From: Asterochloris sp. CNOR1 | Lineage: Eukaryota > Chlorophyta > Trebouxiophyceae > Trebouxiales > Trebouxiaceae | Reading direction: 5' to 3' | NCBI GenBank assembly: GCA_963969365.1 | Contig: OZ017746.1 | Location: 2,914,001-2,978,000 of the forward strand | DNA: 64,000 nt | Shown here: positions 45,401 through 56,500 of the stretch, piece by piece | How the letters are laid out: each line of letters starts with the position of its first letter | Position numbering within the stretch: the first letter of the stretch is position 1 | Notes under the pieces: generated by a model | Seen by the model: the letters and a program-made list of their open reading frames with translations, nothing else | Database searches by the model: none | Told to the model about the DNA's origin: nothing | Made by a program: the position numbers and the translations under genes

Positions 45401-48400
45401 GCTACGCAGTGCACAGCAGCACTGCCAGTAAGGGCAGCATGGCCCCAAGATCAGGAGCAGCAGCCTGGCTGTGCAGATGCAGTGACTGCCCACCTGATGC
45501 TCAGCAGCCTCGCCAGCAAGGGCTGCATAGTCCTTGCTGGCGGGCTGCATGATGGTCTGCGCTGCGTAATCGTCCCCCTTCTGGACAGACGCGCCCGCTA
45601 AGGTGAGGGCATGAGCCCCCAGCTTGGGTAGGGAGCTCATGAACACAAGGACTTTGCCTCCCCAGCGCGCCTGCAGCCACGGCAAGTATGCAGGGCTTAG
45701 CAGGCAGGAAAATGGGGAAGGCCAGGCGGAAAGGCCAGGCAGGGAAAGTGAGCCGGGGCAAAGCGGGCCATATCTCAATCATCTTGCTGCAATGTATGAG
45801 GCTCAGCAGGCAGCAAACGAACCCAGCAGAATCAAGGAAAAGCAAATCCAGGAAGAATTCAGGCAAGGCAAGCCCATGTTGTGTGGCAGCGGGCCCAACC
45901 CCGTGGGAGATGCAGGCCCTGAGCAAGGACATACCTTGAGCGTCTGCACGGCTGCCTGTGTTGCGGCTGCCATGCAATTTTCCTGCACCTGATTACCCTC
46001 GAAAAGCGAGGGAATGCTGTTCAGCAGGTCCTCAACCTGCATGGTACCTTTTGGTGTTAATTGACTGCAGCAGCCTTTGGGATGCTGTATTCAGCTGCAA
46101 TATGACCAGAGCCTGAGGTTGAGCTGCACACAGCCTGCACATCAGCAGACTTAACCAGACCCAGGAGGCAGCGGTCCCAGCTTCAGGTGCAAGCCTAAGG
46201 GTGACGTGCTTTACCGCAGCTAGAGTGACGTGCTTTACCGCAGCGCACCCCACAGAGCAGCAATCCTAAGCAACTCACCATGCTCCTGGAGCTGTGGAGT
46301 GGCACCACCACAGATTCAGGCAGGGGGCTGTAGGGCTCGGCTGCATCAGGGATGACCAGCATGTGTGCCTGGGACTGAGAAGGGCGCAGGCTGTAGTAAT
46401 GGACGGTGGCATCAAAGGTGGCAATGCCAACGTGAGCCCGCTTGCCACCTGCAGCGCAGATGCAGACACGGTTCCACAGTCTGGCATGTGGCTTGATCTT
46501 GAGGCTCATTGCACCACAGCTCGCCATCTGGGCTAAGAGCGAAGGCTTCATCACAGGCAAGGTGTTGCAATGCACCATCTGCGCTGAGGTTGAGGTCTGT
46601 CACAGGGCATCAGCATTGCAGTGTGCTCAGCAGCGCGCCCGCATGTGAGGTTGCATGCAGCACAGCAGCCTTGCAAAGCTAGTGGGAGCTGCAGAGCTGT
46701 CCATTGCTGCAGCACGCTATGTCAGGCGCTTGCCCAGTGACATGCAGAGACGCAGACTGAGGCTCCGGTTCTGGTGGCTGCTGCTGCTGCAGACTCTGGG
46801 CAGGTGTGCAGGTGGGTCACCCTGCAGACCCCTGCCCTGCAGGCCCACCTTGGATGTCGTCCAGCACTCTGAGGATGGCCGCACATGCCGCAGAGGTCAA
46901 TCCAGATGACACGGCAGGGTAGCTAACATCTATGAGGAACAAGTATGTGGGAGGCATGGGCGGCCGCACCTGCAGCAGCCACAGCTGGTGCAGAGGCACG
47001 CAAACAGAGGAAGACACAAGGTGCCTTACAGCCACTTCAGCAGATCAGCTAGACGGCAAGAGTTGATGCGCAGATAGCTAAGCCAGCAGGGGGTTTGCTC
47101 ACCACACCTGTTCAGACTTGCTGTACACCACACCTTTGTGGTGTGCTCTTGCCCCATGAGCATCAATTGCTCACAGCAAAGCACCCAGCACGTCTGCAAG
47201 TGCCCTGAGCCTGCTGCCAAACAGCCCTTAAGATGCAACCCTGTTGAATGGTGCAAGCCTCACGGGATTGTGCAGGCCACCCACGCCTAACATGCGCCCC
47301 TCTGCATTAGCAAAGTCAAAGGCCCACATCCACTGCTCACCATATAGCCCTGTGCCACAGCAAAGTCCACCCCACCCCGGCTCAGCTCAGGGCGCTCATG
47401 TGCATCATGTCGCCGCCCGTCCGGTCCTGTGTTGCATATGTAGTCTGACGGCGTTGGGGAGGATTTTAAGCAGAAGTTGCACAGGAATGTGCGGCCATCA
47501 GCCTCCCATTTCAAGTGGGGGTTGACATACGCCTTGCAGTGGGGGCAGCGCAGGGGCCCAGACTCCCCAAAGTCAACCACCTGCAGATGAGCAGAGGCAC
47601 TGAGGCAGTTGTGGTGTCATGTGTGGCAGTGAGGGTGTGTCATCACTCATCCCACATCAGCCTTCACTTTAGCACTTGCCCCATGGGCAGGGCGGCCGTG
47701 CAAGATGAGACCAACTTCATGGCCGCCTCAGCGCTGCAGTGTGGCCTGCGCAGGTGGCCTCTCCTGCCAAAGCCAGCCTGCGCATATCAGATGAAGGCAT
47801 TGAGCCAGCTATGATGTCCGCTGCATTGCATGAGTGCCTGCGTTGGTGCTTTTCCCTCTGCTGTGGTCACTGCGTGCCACCACTGACGGTGTCTTGTTGT
47901 TTGAATTTCACGCGGAGTGTTGTGGTGGGCAACCTACACTGCAGGCATCGCCACACATGATACATTGCATCAAATACAGTGCAGTGCGCTGATCGCACTT
48001 TGCCTCCCTTACACCGCACTGCTATGCCTGCCCGGCATGCTTGCAGGTCAGCAGGTCCCATAACAGCGAGCGTTGAGCAGGTGGCACTTGTAAGCCCCAA
48101 CATTGTTGAGCACTCACTGGTATCTGGTCGTCCTGGGGGTGCCCCACCGCAAAGGGCTGCCAGATGACAGCCAGTGGCGTGGCGGCCTGCTTGAGCAGGT
48201 CCGGAGTGGTGGGCATTGCGTGCATTGTGCAGCGCATGTTGCGGGGGCTGGCGTCGCCAGTGTCCCTGACAATAAAGCGTGTCTGCAGGGGTGGCATGAA
48301 GTGTGGAGGCAGAAGGAGTCACAGTCAATCTAAGAAGCTTTGGGACAAACGGCTGATGTCTTTACCAGAAGATAGGACTCTGGGCCCCACACCACAGGAT

Positions 48401-50164
48401 GAAAGTTGCAAGCTACGGCCATGGTAAGTCAGTAAAGTGGTCATCTTGGTGCAAGTCCTCTCATGGACTGGGTGAACAGCAAGCACTGTACCTGAGCAGA
48501 GGGAGGCACAGCATGATGGCCGTCTTGTCTTGTTTCGAACTCTGCTGTCTCCCTACTGGTCACCCTGTCTGCTGGTCGCGGGATCTGAGAAGGGTCGATC
48601 TTGGGCGAGCTGCCCTGCCCTGTCATGTGTTGCTGGGCCGGTGCTTGGCCGCGAGCCGGTTGGCCAGGCCCGGACTGACGCGGGAAGCCGCCAGGCTGCT
48701 GCGCCTGCAAAGCAGTCAGCAAACACATGAGCCTGGCTGGCACTTGCCACCCCCACAGAGGCCAGCCTCCCCATAGCAGGCAAGCAATGAGGGCATCCTG
48801 CTTTGGGAGTTGACAGGATGAAAGAACAAGCTACACAGTGGGATGGAGCACTTCTGGCCCATCAAGGCAGAACCTGCTCTGCCTGCAGTGCAGCCATGGA
48901 GCCTTGCTGTCACGTATGCTCCCTGTCACGCCCAGCCAAAAGCAGCACATTGCATCTGGGGCATCTGCTGCTCTGCAGACAACAGGAGTGCCCTGTTCAG
49001 CCCAAGCTGTGGGAAGCCAACCATTCTAGACAGACCACTTCTGAACTGGGCTGCCTGGCACGCACCTGCTGCTGAGGAAGGCTGTTACTAGGCCTGCCAG
49101 GCTGCTGCATTCCTGGGGGCAGAGGACCGCCAGCTGGGCCCACGCGGGTGGGCCCCACACCCTGCCCTGGCCGGACAGGCGACATGGGCATGCCAATCGA
49201 AACGCCGCGCTGCTGGGGCGACTGCTGCCAGTGCTGCTGCTGGCCGCCTGGCATGCCTGCATGTGGGCTTGGATATGTAGTCCCCAGGCAAGACTTGCAG
49301 CTTTCTGTGCAGGCGCAACACCTCTTAAGAAGACGCGGGGCACTCACCCCAGAAAATCTGGTGGTTGCAGATGGGCAGCGACCTCACTCGGCGCCTTCAA
49401 TCCAGCTTGATGCAGGCAGCCTGGTGAGGTGATGCAGGCAGCCCAGCAGGCAGCCCACCTCCAGGAGGACGGAACTGCGGCCTGCCTGGCCCTGGTGCCC
49501 CAAACGGCGGCCTCAGTTGCTGCTGCTGCCCAGGCACCGGGGCTGGCCCAGGCCCAAAAGGCGGCCTCGCCTGCTGCTGCTGCTGAGGAGCTGGCGCCGA
49601 TCCAGGCGGGAAGGGTGGCCTCAGCTGCTGCTGCCCAGGCAGCACGGCACCCTGGGGCCTAATCCCAGCCGGTGGCCTGAAGCCGCCTGACTTGGGACCC
49701 TGCATCTGCCCTGGCGGCTGCCCGCTGCCTGGAGCGCTGCTCCCGGAACCAGGCAGCCTGCCAGCTGGTATGGGCTGCTGCTGCATACCAGGTGGCCCGG
49801 CAAGCCCATTGCCAGGCAGCATGCCGAGCCTTGGTGCAGGCATGGCAGGCCCTGGCCCAGCAGATGATGCCTGGAGTCTGGCGGGGCCATTCGAGAACAA
49901 GCCCTGCCGGCTCCCCGCCGCCTGAGACGGAGGGCGTGGGGCCCCGGCGGGACCCGTGGCGGGTGGGAGCTGGCCCCCTGGCTGCTGCAGCAAGCTGGGG
50001 GTGGTGGTTGGCATGGACCCCGCCCCTGGCGGCGGGCGGTGCTGGAAGGGGCCGCCTGCAGGCTGCCGGCTTGGCGTCGAGCCTGGCGCAGACCCGCCGT
50101 TGCTGCTGGCCATGCCCAGCACTCCTGGCGGGGGCCGCATCTGCCCATCCCGCTGCTGCTGCAT
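42478..50164 (-). CDS. SEC24: Sec24, COPII cargo-binding coat subunit
   Basis: Inner COPII coat subunit that binds cargo signals at ER exit sites. N-terminus (50164 to about 49400) is disordered and Pro/Gln/Gly-rich, as in all Sec24. Then the zinc finger (47580-47340): [16 protein letters not shown] and [10 protein letters not shown] with four Cys, followed by [12 protein letters not shown] and [12 protein letters not shown]. The trunk (vWA-like) includes [15 protein letters not shown] (near 46950), [15 protein letters not shown] (near 46400) and [15 protein letters not shown] (45640). The helical part has [18 protein letters not shown] and [14 protein letters not shown] (44340-44190). The gelsolin-like part has [20 protein letters not shown] (about 43050) and [12 protein letters not shown]. 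The C-terminus is [20 protein letters not shown], then the stop at 42478. About 15-20 exons, boundaries only partly placed. An open stretch upstream (50522 leftward, [12 protein letters not shown]) could be a first exon but overlaps the Rab1 leader. Confidence 0.93.
43730..43779. repeat. Two copies of GCATGGCAGCGCTGCAGGCA
   Basis: Near-perfect 21-bp copies at 43730 and 43759 (period 29), with degenerate relatives on both sides (43700 to 43830). In a Sec24 intron. Confidence 0.8.
43925..43962. repeat. Tandem 19-bp duplication
   Basis: GCTGGACGACGCTCTGCTG is followed directly by the same unit with two changes. In a Sec24 intron. Confidence 0.8.
46201..46244. repeat. Two perfect copies of a 20-bp unit
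   Basis: GTGACGTGCTTTACCGCAGC occurs at 46201-46220 and 46225-46244 (period 24). In a Sec24 intron, just upstream (in gene direction) of a trunk exon boundary. Confidence 0.85.
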
Positions 50165-50522
50165 GCTGCCTGTCCAGACAGTGCATGACAAGGGTGGGGT
50201 AAGGCTTGTCAGATCCAGATACAGCATTTCTTGAATCATCTGGCAATCAGAGCATCAGGGGCAATCAGGGAGCCCACCTGCGCCCTGCATCTGCCTCTTT
50301 TGCTCATCCAGATCACCACTGTATTGCAGATTCCCCTGCATCTGGGATCTGTGGGAGCAACCTGCTCCCAGAAGCTTCACAAGGACATCAGTCCTGATTG
50401 TTGTTCCATTGGTCCGTTTAACGATAGTCGATTGAATTTTAGGAAACTTGACTTTCTTGTCCAAGCGCTCCCTGTCAGCTCCAGCACTGCCTCCAGCTGC
50501 CTCTGGATACTCTGCTGCAGCC
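50165..50522. promoter_or_regulatory. Shared promoter interval, Sec24 / Rab1
   Basis: 358 bp between divergent starts of two ER-to-Golgi trafficking genes. The Rab1 ATG lies in a CCATGG palindrome that also provides an ATG on the minus strand opening an 80-odd codon frame (50255-50524). Confidence 0.5.
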
Positions 50523-53087
50523 ATGGTCAATCCTGAGTAGTGAGTATAAGCAAGGGCAATCCTGCCTGTCTTGTGGGGTGACAGCTCGCTCTGATACATT
50601 GTTGGTGCCTGTGACCCACGGCCTGCTCAAGGCCGTTCTGCGGGCCCGCCTTCTGGAGCGACTTCCCCCCTGGCCAATCAGCACCTGATGAAGCTGTATG
50701 TGCCCCTGATGTAGTGACTACCTGTTCAAGCTGTTGCTGATTGGCGATTCAGGCGTGGGCAAGAGCTGTCTCCTGCTGCGATTCGCGTGAGTGGCCATGC
50801 GGCCTGCCCATATTGAGCGCGCATGTTAGCCTGCTGCTGTCAGCTGATGGATGCATCAAGGCGCCATGCCTGGCGCCCGTGCATGCGATCCTGCAGGCTT
50901 GGCTGCCTGACAACATGGCACCCCCCTGATCCCTGCTCACGCCTGACCTCGCCCGCACGCCTGCAGGGATGACACATACACGGAGTCATACATCTCCACC
51001 ATAGGAGTTGATTTTGTGAGTAGCGCTGCCTGCTTGCGCATTTGGTGGAGCATGTGGCACCGGTCAACAATGCCCACGCACACCGCGCACACCCACCATC
51101 GCTCAGCTGCTCTGTCTGCACAGCGCCTCTAGTGTGGCACACAGGCAGCCTTTAACGATGCCCATTCAACGTTGTGGGCGCTGTTGCCCCATCAGTGACC
51201 CCTCCCTCTGTCTGTGCTGTAGAAAATCAGGACAGTGGAGCTCGATGGCAAGGTCATCAAGCTACAGATCGTGAGTGCTGGGGTCAGCAATGAGGCCAGT
51301 TGTATCCGAAAATTGGCGCCACAGTTGGCACAGCCCTGGAGCATGTGCAATGAAAGCAGTTCAGGATGGACAGCTCTGGGCAGCGTTTGCGCCTTTGCCT
51401 GGGCAGACCGGCTTGGGAGCGGTGCTTGCCAGGGGCCATTACTCCCTCCCTGGGCACCACTTTGGTGTACAGCTCCGCAGGGAGCTGTACAGAACACTAG
51501 CTGCTGAGCACACACTGCTGCTGCACAAGCCGAGCAAAGGCATGACAGCGCCCTGGACAGAACTTGCCCTTCTGGTGGGCCCCTCTGCAGCCCCTTGACG
51601 CGGTGCCTGTGCTCCTGCTGTGCAGTGGGACACAGCAGGGCAGGAGCGCTTCAGGACCATTACCAGCAGCTACTACCGGGGAGCACACGGCATCATTGTG
51701 AGCGCTGGGCGCCACCATCCCGTCCAGGGGTCACTGCTGCACTGGGCACCTGCTGCAGCGTGCACATGCATGCGGTGCTTGCCTGAGCCGCCAGCACCAC
51801 TGCCCTGCAATCCCTGGACGCTGGCTGCAGCCTGCTCCTGCTCACTGCCAGCTTCCCCTGCTGAAGCCAGGACTGGGCACTGCTGCTCTGCACACCTGCT
51901 ACAGCTTGGTCATGCCCCCTGCAAGCTGTGCCTTCTCCATGCAGTTTCTGGGCCAGCTGCAAGCTGCAGCAGCCATTGCAAGGCGTGCATTCCGGCTGGC
52001 TGAGACCACTGCCACCGTCTGTGACCTTGCTTCAGGGACTGTTGTCCTCAAGCAGCAATGAATACTCTCTTTTGCCTCCGCCAGGTTGTGTACGATGTGA
52101 CAGACCAGGAGAGCTTCAACAACGTGAAGCAGTGGCTCAATGAGATTGACAGATACGCCAACGAGAATGTCAACAAGTTGCTCGTGGGCAACAAGAGTGA
52201 TCTGACGGCAAAAAAGGTGGTGGACTACCAGACAGCAAAGGTGAGGCAGGGCTGACAGGAGAGGCCACCAGGACTGCACTGAGGCCAGCACCCCTGCCTT
52301 GGGCTCTGGGTGGGGTGCCAGGTGAAGGGACGATCAAGCATTCAAGCTTACATCTTGGCGCTTGCTGCATGCCTGCATGTCTGGTGGTGTACATCATGGT
52401 AGCAAAGGTGCGCATCACAGGGGAGGCTGCAGGAGCAGTGCAGGGGTGCTAGTTCACGGGAGAGAGGGTTGTGACAGTCTCAGGATTCATGTCAACCTGC
52501 TGTGTGGCTTAGACAGCCTTGCAGCAGGTAAACTAAGCACATCCAGGCCAGGTGCATGTATGCGGGTTTCCAGGTTGCTGAGCAGCAGCACAGCAGCTGC
52601 TTAGTTGTGTTGTGTTACAGCGCGCACCTTCTGTTCTGCTCTCGACTTGCAGGCCTTCGCTGATGAGATTGGGATCCCCTTCCTGGAGACTAGCGCCAAG
52701 AACGCCACAAATGTGGAGCAGGCGTTCATGACCATGGCGGCAGAGATCAAGAACAGGCAAGGCAGTTAGGGGCATTGGGTGCTTTGAAAGGCCTTTCCCA
52801 CCCCTGGAGAGGTATTTGCAACAGCTGGGCCGCTGGCGCAGCTTGCAGTCATGCAAATTCCTTGCAACTCTGTTACCTTTCTAGCCTTGGTCCAGCAACT
52901 GCTCTTTTGCACGTGCTTGCTGGCACAGACGGCTGTGCCCCTGTTGCAGCTTGCTGTTCTGCGTGCCTGACGAGCTTCAGCTGATCGGTGCAGGATGGCA
53001 AGTCAGCCAGTGACGGCAAACAAGGCGGGCAACATCCAACCCACGAAGGGCAAGGCTGTGAACACCAACAAGTCAAGCTGCTGCTGA
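50523..53087 (+). CDS. RAB1: Rab1/Ypt1-type small GTPase
   Basis: GTPase for ER-to-Golgi vesicle tethering. Eight exons (50523-50539, 50715-50786, 50967-51015, 51223-51270, 51626-51697, 52085-52240, 52653-52756, 52994-53087) give 203 residues, the standard Rab1 length. Exon 1 is 17 nt (MVNPEY). Motifs: P-loop GDSGVGKS (residues 16-23), switch I/effector YISTIGVDF, Rab[17 protein letters not shown], switch [22 protein letters not shown], guanine-binding NKSD and ETSAK, and the C-terminal double cysteine (KSSCC) for geranylgeranylation. Plant RabD2/Rab1 is the closest known type. Intron 7 has a GC donor (AACAG|GCAAGG), required for KNRMASQPV. The gene shares its 5' interval with Sec24. Fully supported. 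Confidence 0.97.
51466..51491. repeat. Perfect hairpin in Rab1 intron 4
   Basis: TGTACAGCTCC (51466-51476), loop GCAG, then its exact complement (51481-51491). An 11-bp stem with a 4-nt loop. Confidence 0.8.
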
Positions 53088-53549
53088 GCAATCAGCAGCG
53101 GCAGGTTCAAGAGATGGCAAGCGCCTATGGCAGGACAGCATTGCTGACAGTTGTTGCCAGCTGCCAGAGCCTCAGTCCAGCTGAAGGCGCAAGCGAGCTC
53201 TCCAGCCAATGAGGTGTATCATATAGCCAAAAGCAACGCAGTGCAATCCATGTTCATAAAGCTCAAGACCAGGCTTCCTCTAGTTGCTGCTCCAAGAGGC
53301 CTTCTGTCATCTTGCTCTGCTGTAAACATGCATGGATGGCAGCTGTTGGGGTTTCATTATTGCGGTCAGCAGGGCAAGTCCTAATTACTTGTTCTGAAGG
53401 CGTTATTAGCCAGCCACGTAACTGGCAGTGGCTTTATCAAGCAGCAGCAGACAGGAGGGGAGAGGCTGGGAGCAGGGGAGTGAATCTGGTGTTGCGTCAT
53501 TGCTATCTGAGCTCAGGTCCTTCTGGAGTTCAGCTTGCTCAGGCTGGCA
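53088..53549. other. Tail-to-tail interval Rab1 / channel gene
   Basis: Probable 3' UTRs of two convergent genes. A TGTAA motif near 53322 could be the Rab1 poly(A) signal. No other feature is seen. Confidence 0.5.
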
Positions 53550-56500
53550 TTATTCCACTGAGCTTGCCTCTTCTCCCACTCCTGCAGCCCATGCACTGTA
53601 TGGCATTGACAGAGCAACAGGCTGACACATCACATGAGCCTGCAGGGAAGCATGGCAAGCGCACAAGCATTGCATGAGTAGCAGCACGGTCGAGGTGCAG
53701 GCCTTTGAACGTTTCATCAAAAAGCCCACCTCAAAGAAGAATTCATTCTCACGGCCCAGCTGCATGGTGCGCTCTATGAGCACTGGGATGCTCTGAACGC
53801 AGCTGGTGACAGCTTCCAGGGTCAGCCACAGCTGGGGACAAATCATTCTGGTCATGGGGGCTGAGCAGATCCTGCGACTGCTGCTGCTGGCCACCACCTC
53901 AGCCATCTGCATGATGGCACTGATGGCCTGCTTGCTGGCTTTGCTGAGGATGGCCTCCATCTCATCCTGCAGGCAGAGCAGGTGACTGCAGCACCCAGCG
54001 GTCCATACTCCTGCATCAGTTGGCTGCCGGGCCCATTGCATATCTGCATGGCCGCCTTGGCCTGGAGCAGCAAGCCAAGCACTCTGTGCACGATTAAATC
54101 AGGCATTGACGCCCATATACAGTCTCTGGATTGGCAAGGCTCCAGTATGGCACGCCGTCTGCACAGCGCACAGGTTATCTATCAGCACTGGCGGCTGCAC
54201 CACTTCAGGTAGTTGGAGCAGCAAGACATGCCACCTCTGGATCACCTGCAGAGAAGAGGGCACCCCTCAAAGCAGTGCACACTTGGCCAGGCCCCATGGC
54301 AGCACATCATTGGCCGGCAGACAGGCCTTCGCCCTGGCAAGCCATGTCAGCTGTCATGGTACCAGCAATCCCAGAGCAGCCCCCACCTTGGCAGGGCTCC
54401 ACCGCAGGCCTGAGATGCCGATATCGGCCACCTCCTGCAGCATCCACTGCGTCATGATGCAGCTCTGCTCGACCTCGTGCACGTGCACGTCGGCGGCCCC
54501 CAGCAGACGCTGCAGGCGTCCCGCTAGCGCCATCTCGGGGGACGCATTGACGACACGCTGCACCTTCTCAACGCGGCGGTGCAGGTCCTGCTGCTTGCGG
54601 CGTTCCTGCAGGCCAGAACCCAAGCTGGTGTACAGGTGCGCGGAAAGCAGGTCAATACTGCTGTGAAGCGCATGAAGTCTGCAGGTCCTGCTCCATGTGG
54701 GGCATTCAGGACATGGCCGGTGATCCCCTCCACGCAGTGCAGCAGGCCATCTGGCATGAACTGCAGCAGAGGTTGCCAACCATTCTGCAGGTGAGAGGCT
54801 GCATGAGCAAGCCTCTGAAAGATGTGAGGGGGACAGGAACACAGCTGTAACAGCGATTCTGCAGGCCAGGGGGCAGCTTGTCCTGCCAGCACATGGATGC
54901 AGCGCTGGAGGGCTTGCTGCTTGTGGCGCTCCTGCTGCAGGCGTGGGCATCTTGAGGAGCACGGGTCATGATGTTTGAGTGCAGGGAGTTGAACAGGGGG
55001 GACAGGTCTATCGCTTCAGCACCACCTGAAAGTCCCCCTTCAGAATGAAAAGTCAGCCGCCCTCAGCACAAGTTGCTGCAGGGTGTGGACAGCTAGCCGC
55101 AGACAGCCTCGTGAGCAAGCAGGCAGGCACAGCCCTGAGTGGGCTCATGTTTCCTCAGGATGAGGAGAGTTTGGTTGCCGGCACTCACCGTCTGGTTCTG
55201 CAGCTTGGCCTTTATGGCACCATCGTCTGACATCTTCGCCCCTGCGCGCTCCAGCATGGCATACATCACCTTGTCGTGCACCAGGTAGGCATCCTGGAGG
55301 GGGGTGGCCCCCCACCTGCAGCAGTGACCAGAGTGCATCAAGCGCCACAGCAGCACCAGGCAGCCATCTTGGATGAACATGGCCCCACCTTGCAGCCAAG
55401 CAGTGGCTTGTGGGAGCCTCAGCATGCAGCGCTGCGCTGACACCCCGCTTCAGCACAGCTGATCTCAGCAGATGTCAGGCATACGCTGCATGATGGCCCT
55501 GCTGCACTGCATGTGCTGGGACTTCAGCGGAGAAGCGGGCAGCCCGTTCCACTGCGCCTGAAACGCTGATGCTGACCTGTCCACCACATTGACGTCAATG
55601 CCTGGCAGGTTGAGGAGGTAGAAGCCAACCTCTGGCCTCCCCCGGCAGGCAGCCACGTGCAGGGCTGTGCGCTGCTCATAGTCGCCTGTGTTCAGGTCAA
55701 CGCCGTTGGCATGAAACACCTGCAGGAGCAGTCAGTCAGATGGGCCCCAACAAACGCAGCACAGGGCCGCAAAGCATCAACAGCATGAAAGGGCGGGCCA
55801 AAATGTGGCCAAGGCATCGCAGCCAAGCAGCACGGTGCGATGTGCGTCAGCATCAGCCACAGCTGAAGCCACAGCAGCAGCTGTGGCAATCCAGCAGCCA
55901 CGTCGTCAGCTGGGCAGCTACCTGGAGGGTGGCCAGGTCGTTCTCTGCGGCTGCCAGGCACAGCTTGTCGGCGACCTGCGCGCTGTCCAGGGAGGCCCCT
56001 GCCGCCCGTAGGGCCGCCTGCACCTCTGTGTGGCCATGCCGGATGGCGTCCATCAGGGGGGTGTTACCCATGCCGTCCACCGCACCCAGGTTGATGCCCT
56101 GCACAGCCACAACAACCGCATTGGTGACAAGGCCGACAGGTGCCGGGCCCTGTCGCATCAATCGAGCCTACTGGTCACAAGACACGCCTGGCAGGGGCCA
56201 CCTCCTGCACAGCAGGTGTTGCAGGCTGCAAGCTCCTGAGTGGAGAAGGGCAGGCTTCTGTACATGCTGCTCATGCCGTCCACCACTCTGATGCCCTGTC
56301 AGCGCAGAGGCACAGGCGCAGGGACTGTGGCCAACCTCAAGAGAGGGAGCGCCGTGTGCTGCAAGCTGCTGAGTGAGAAGGAGCAGTTTTGAATGTGCGG
56401 TCCAGGCTGTGGTCACACCCAAATGGTGCCCTGCAGGGAGGCCACATCCTGCCACAGCACAGAGCACTAGCAGCTGCAACACAGCAGCCAGCGGGCGGCG

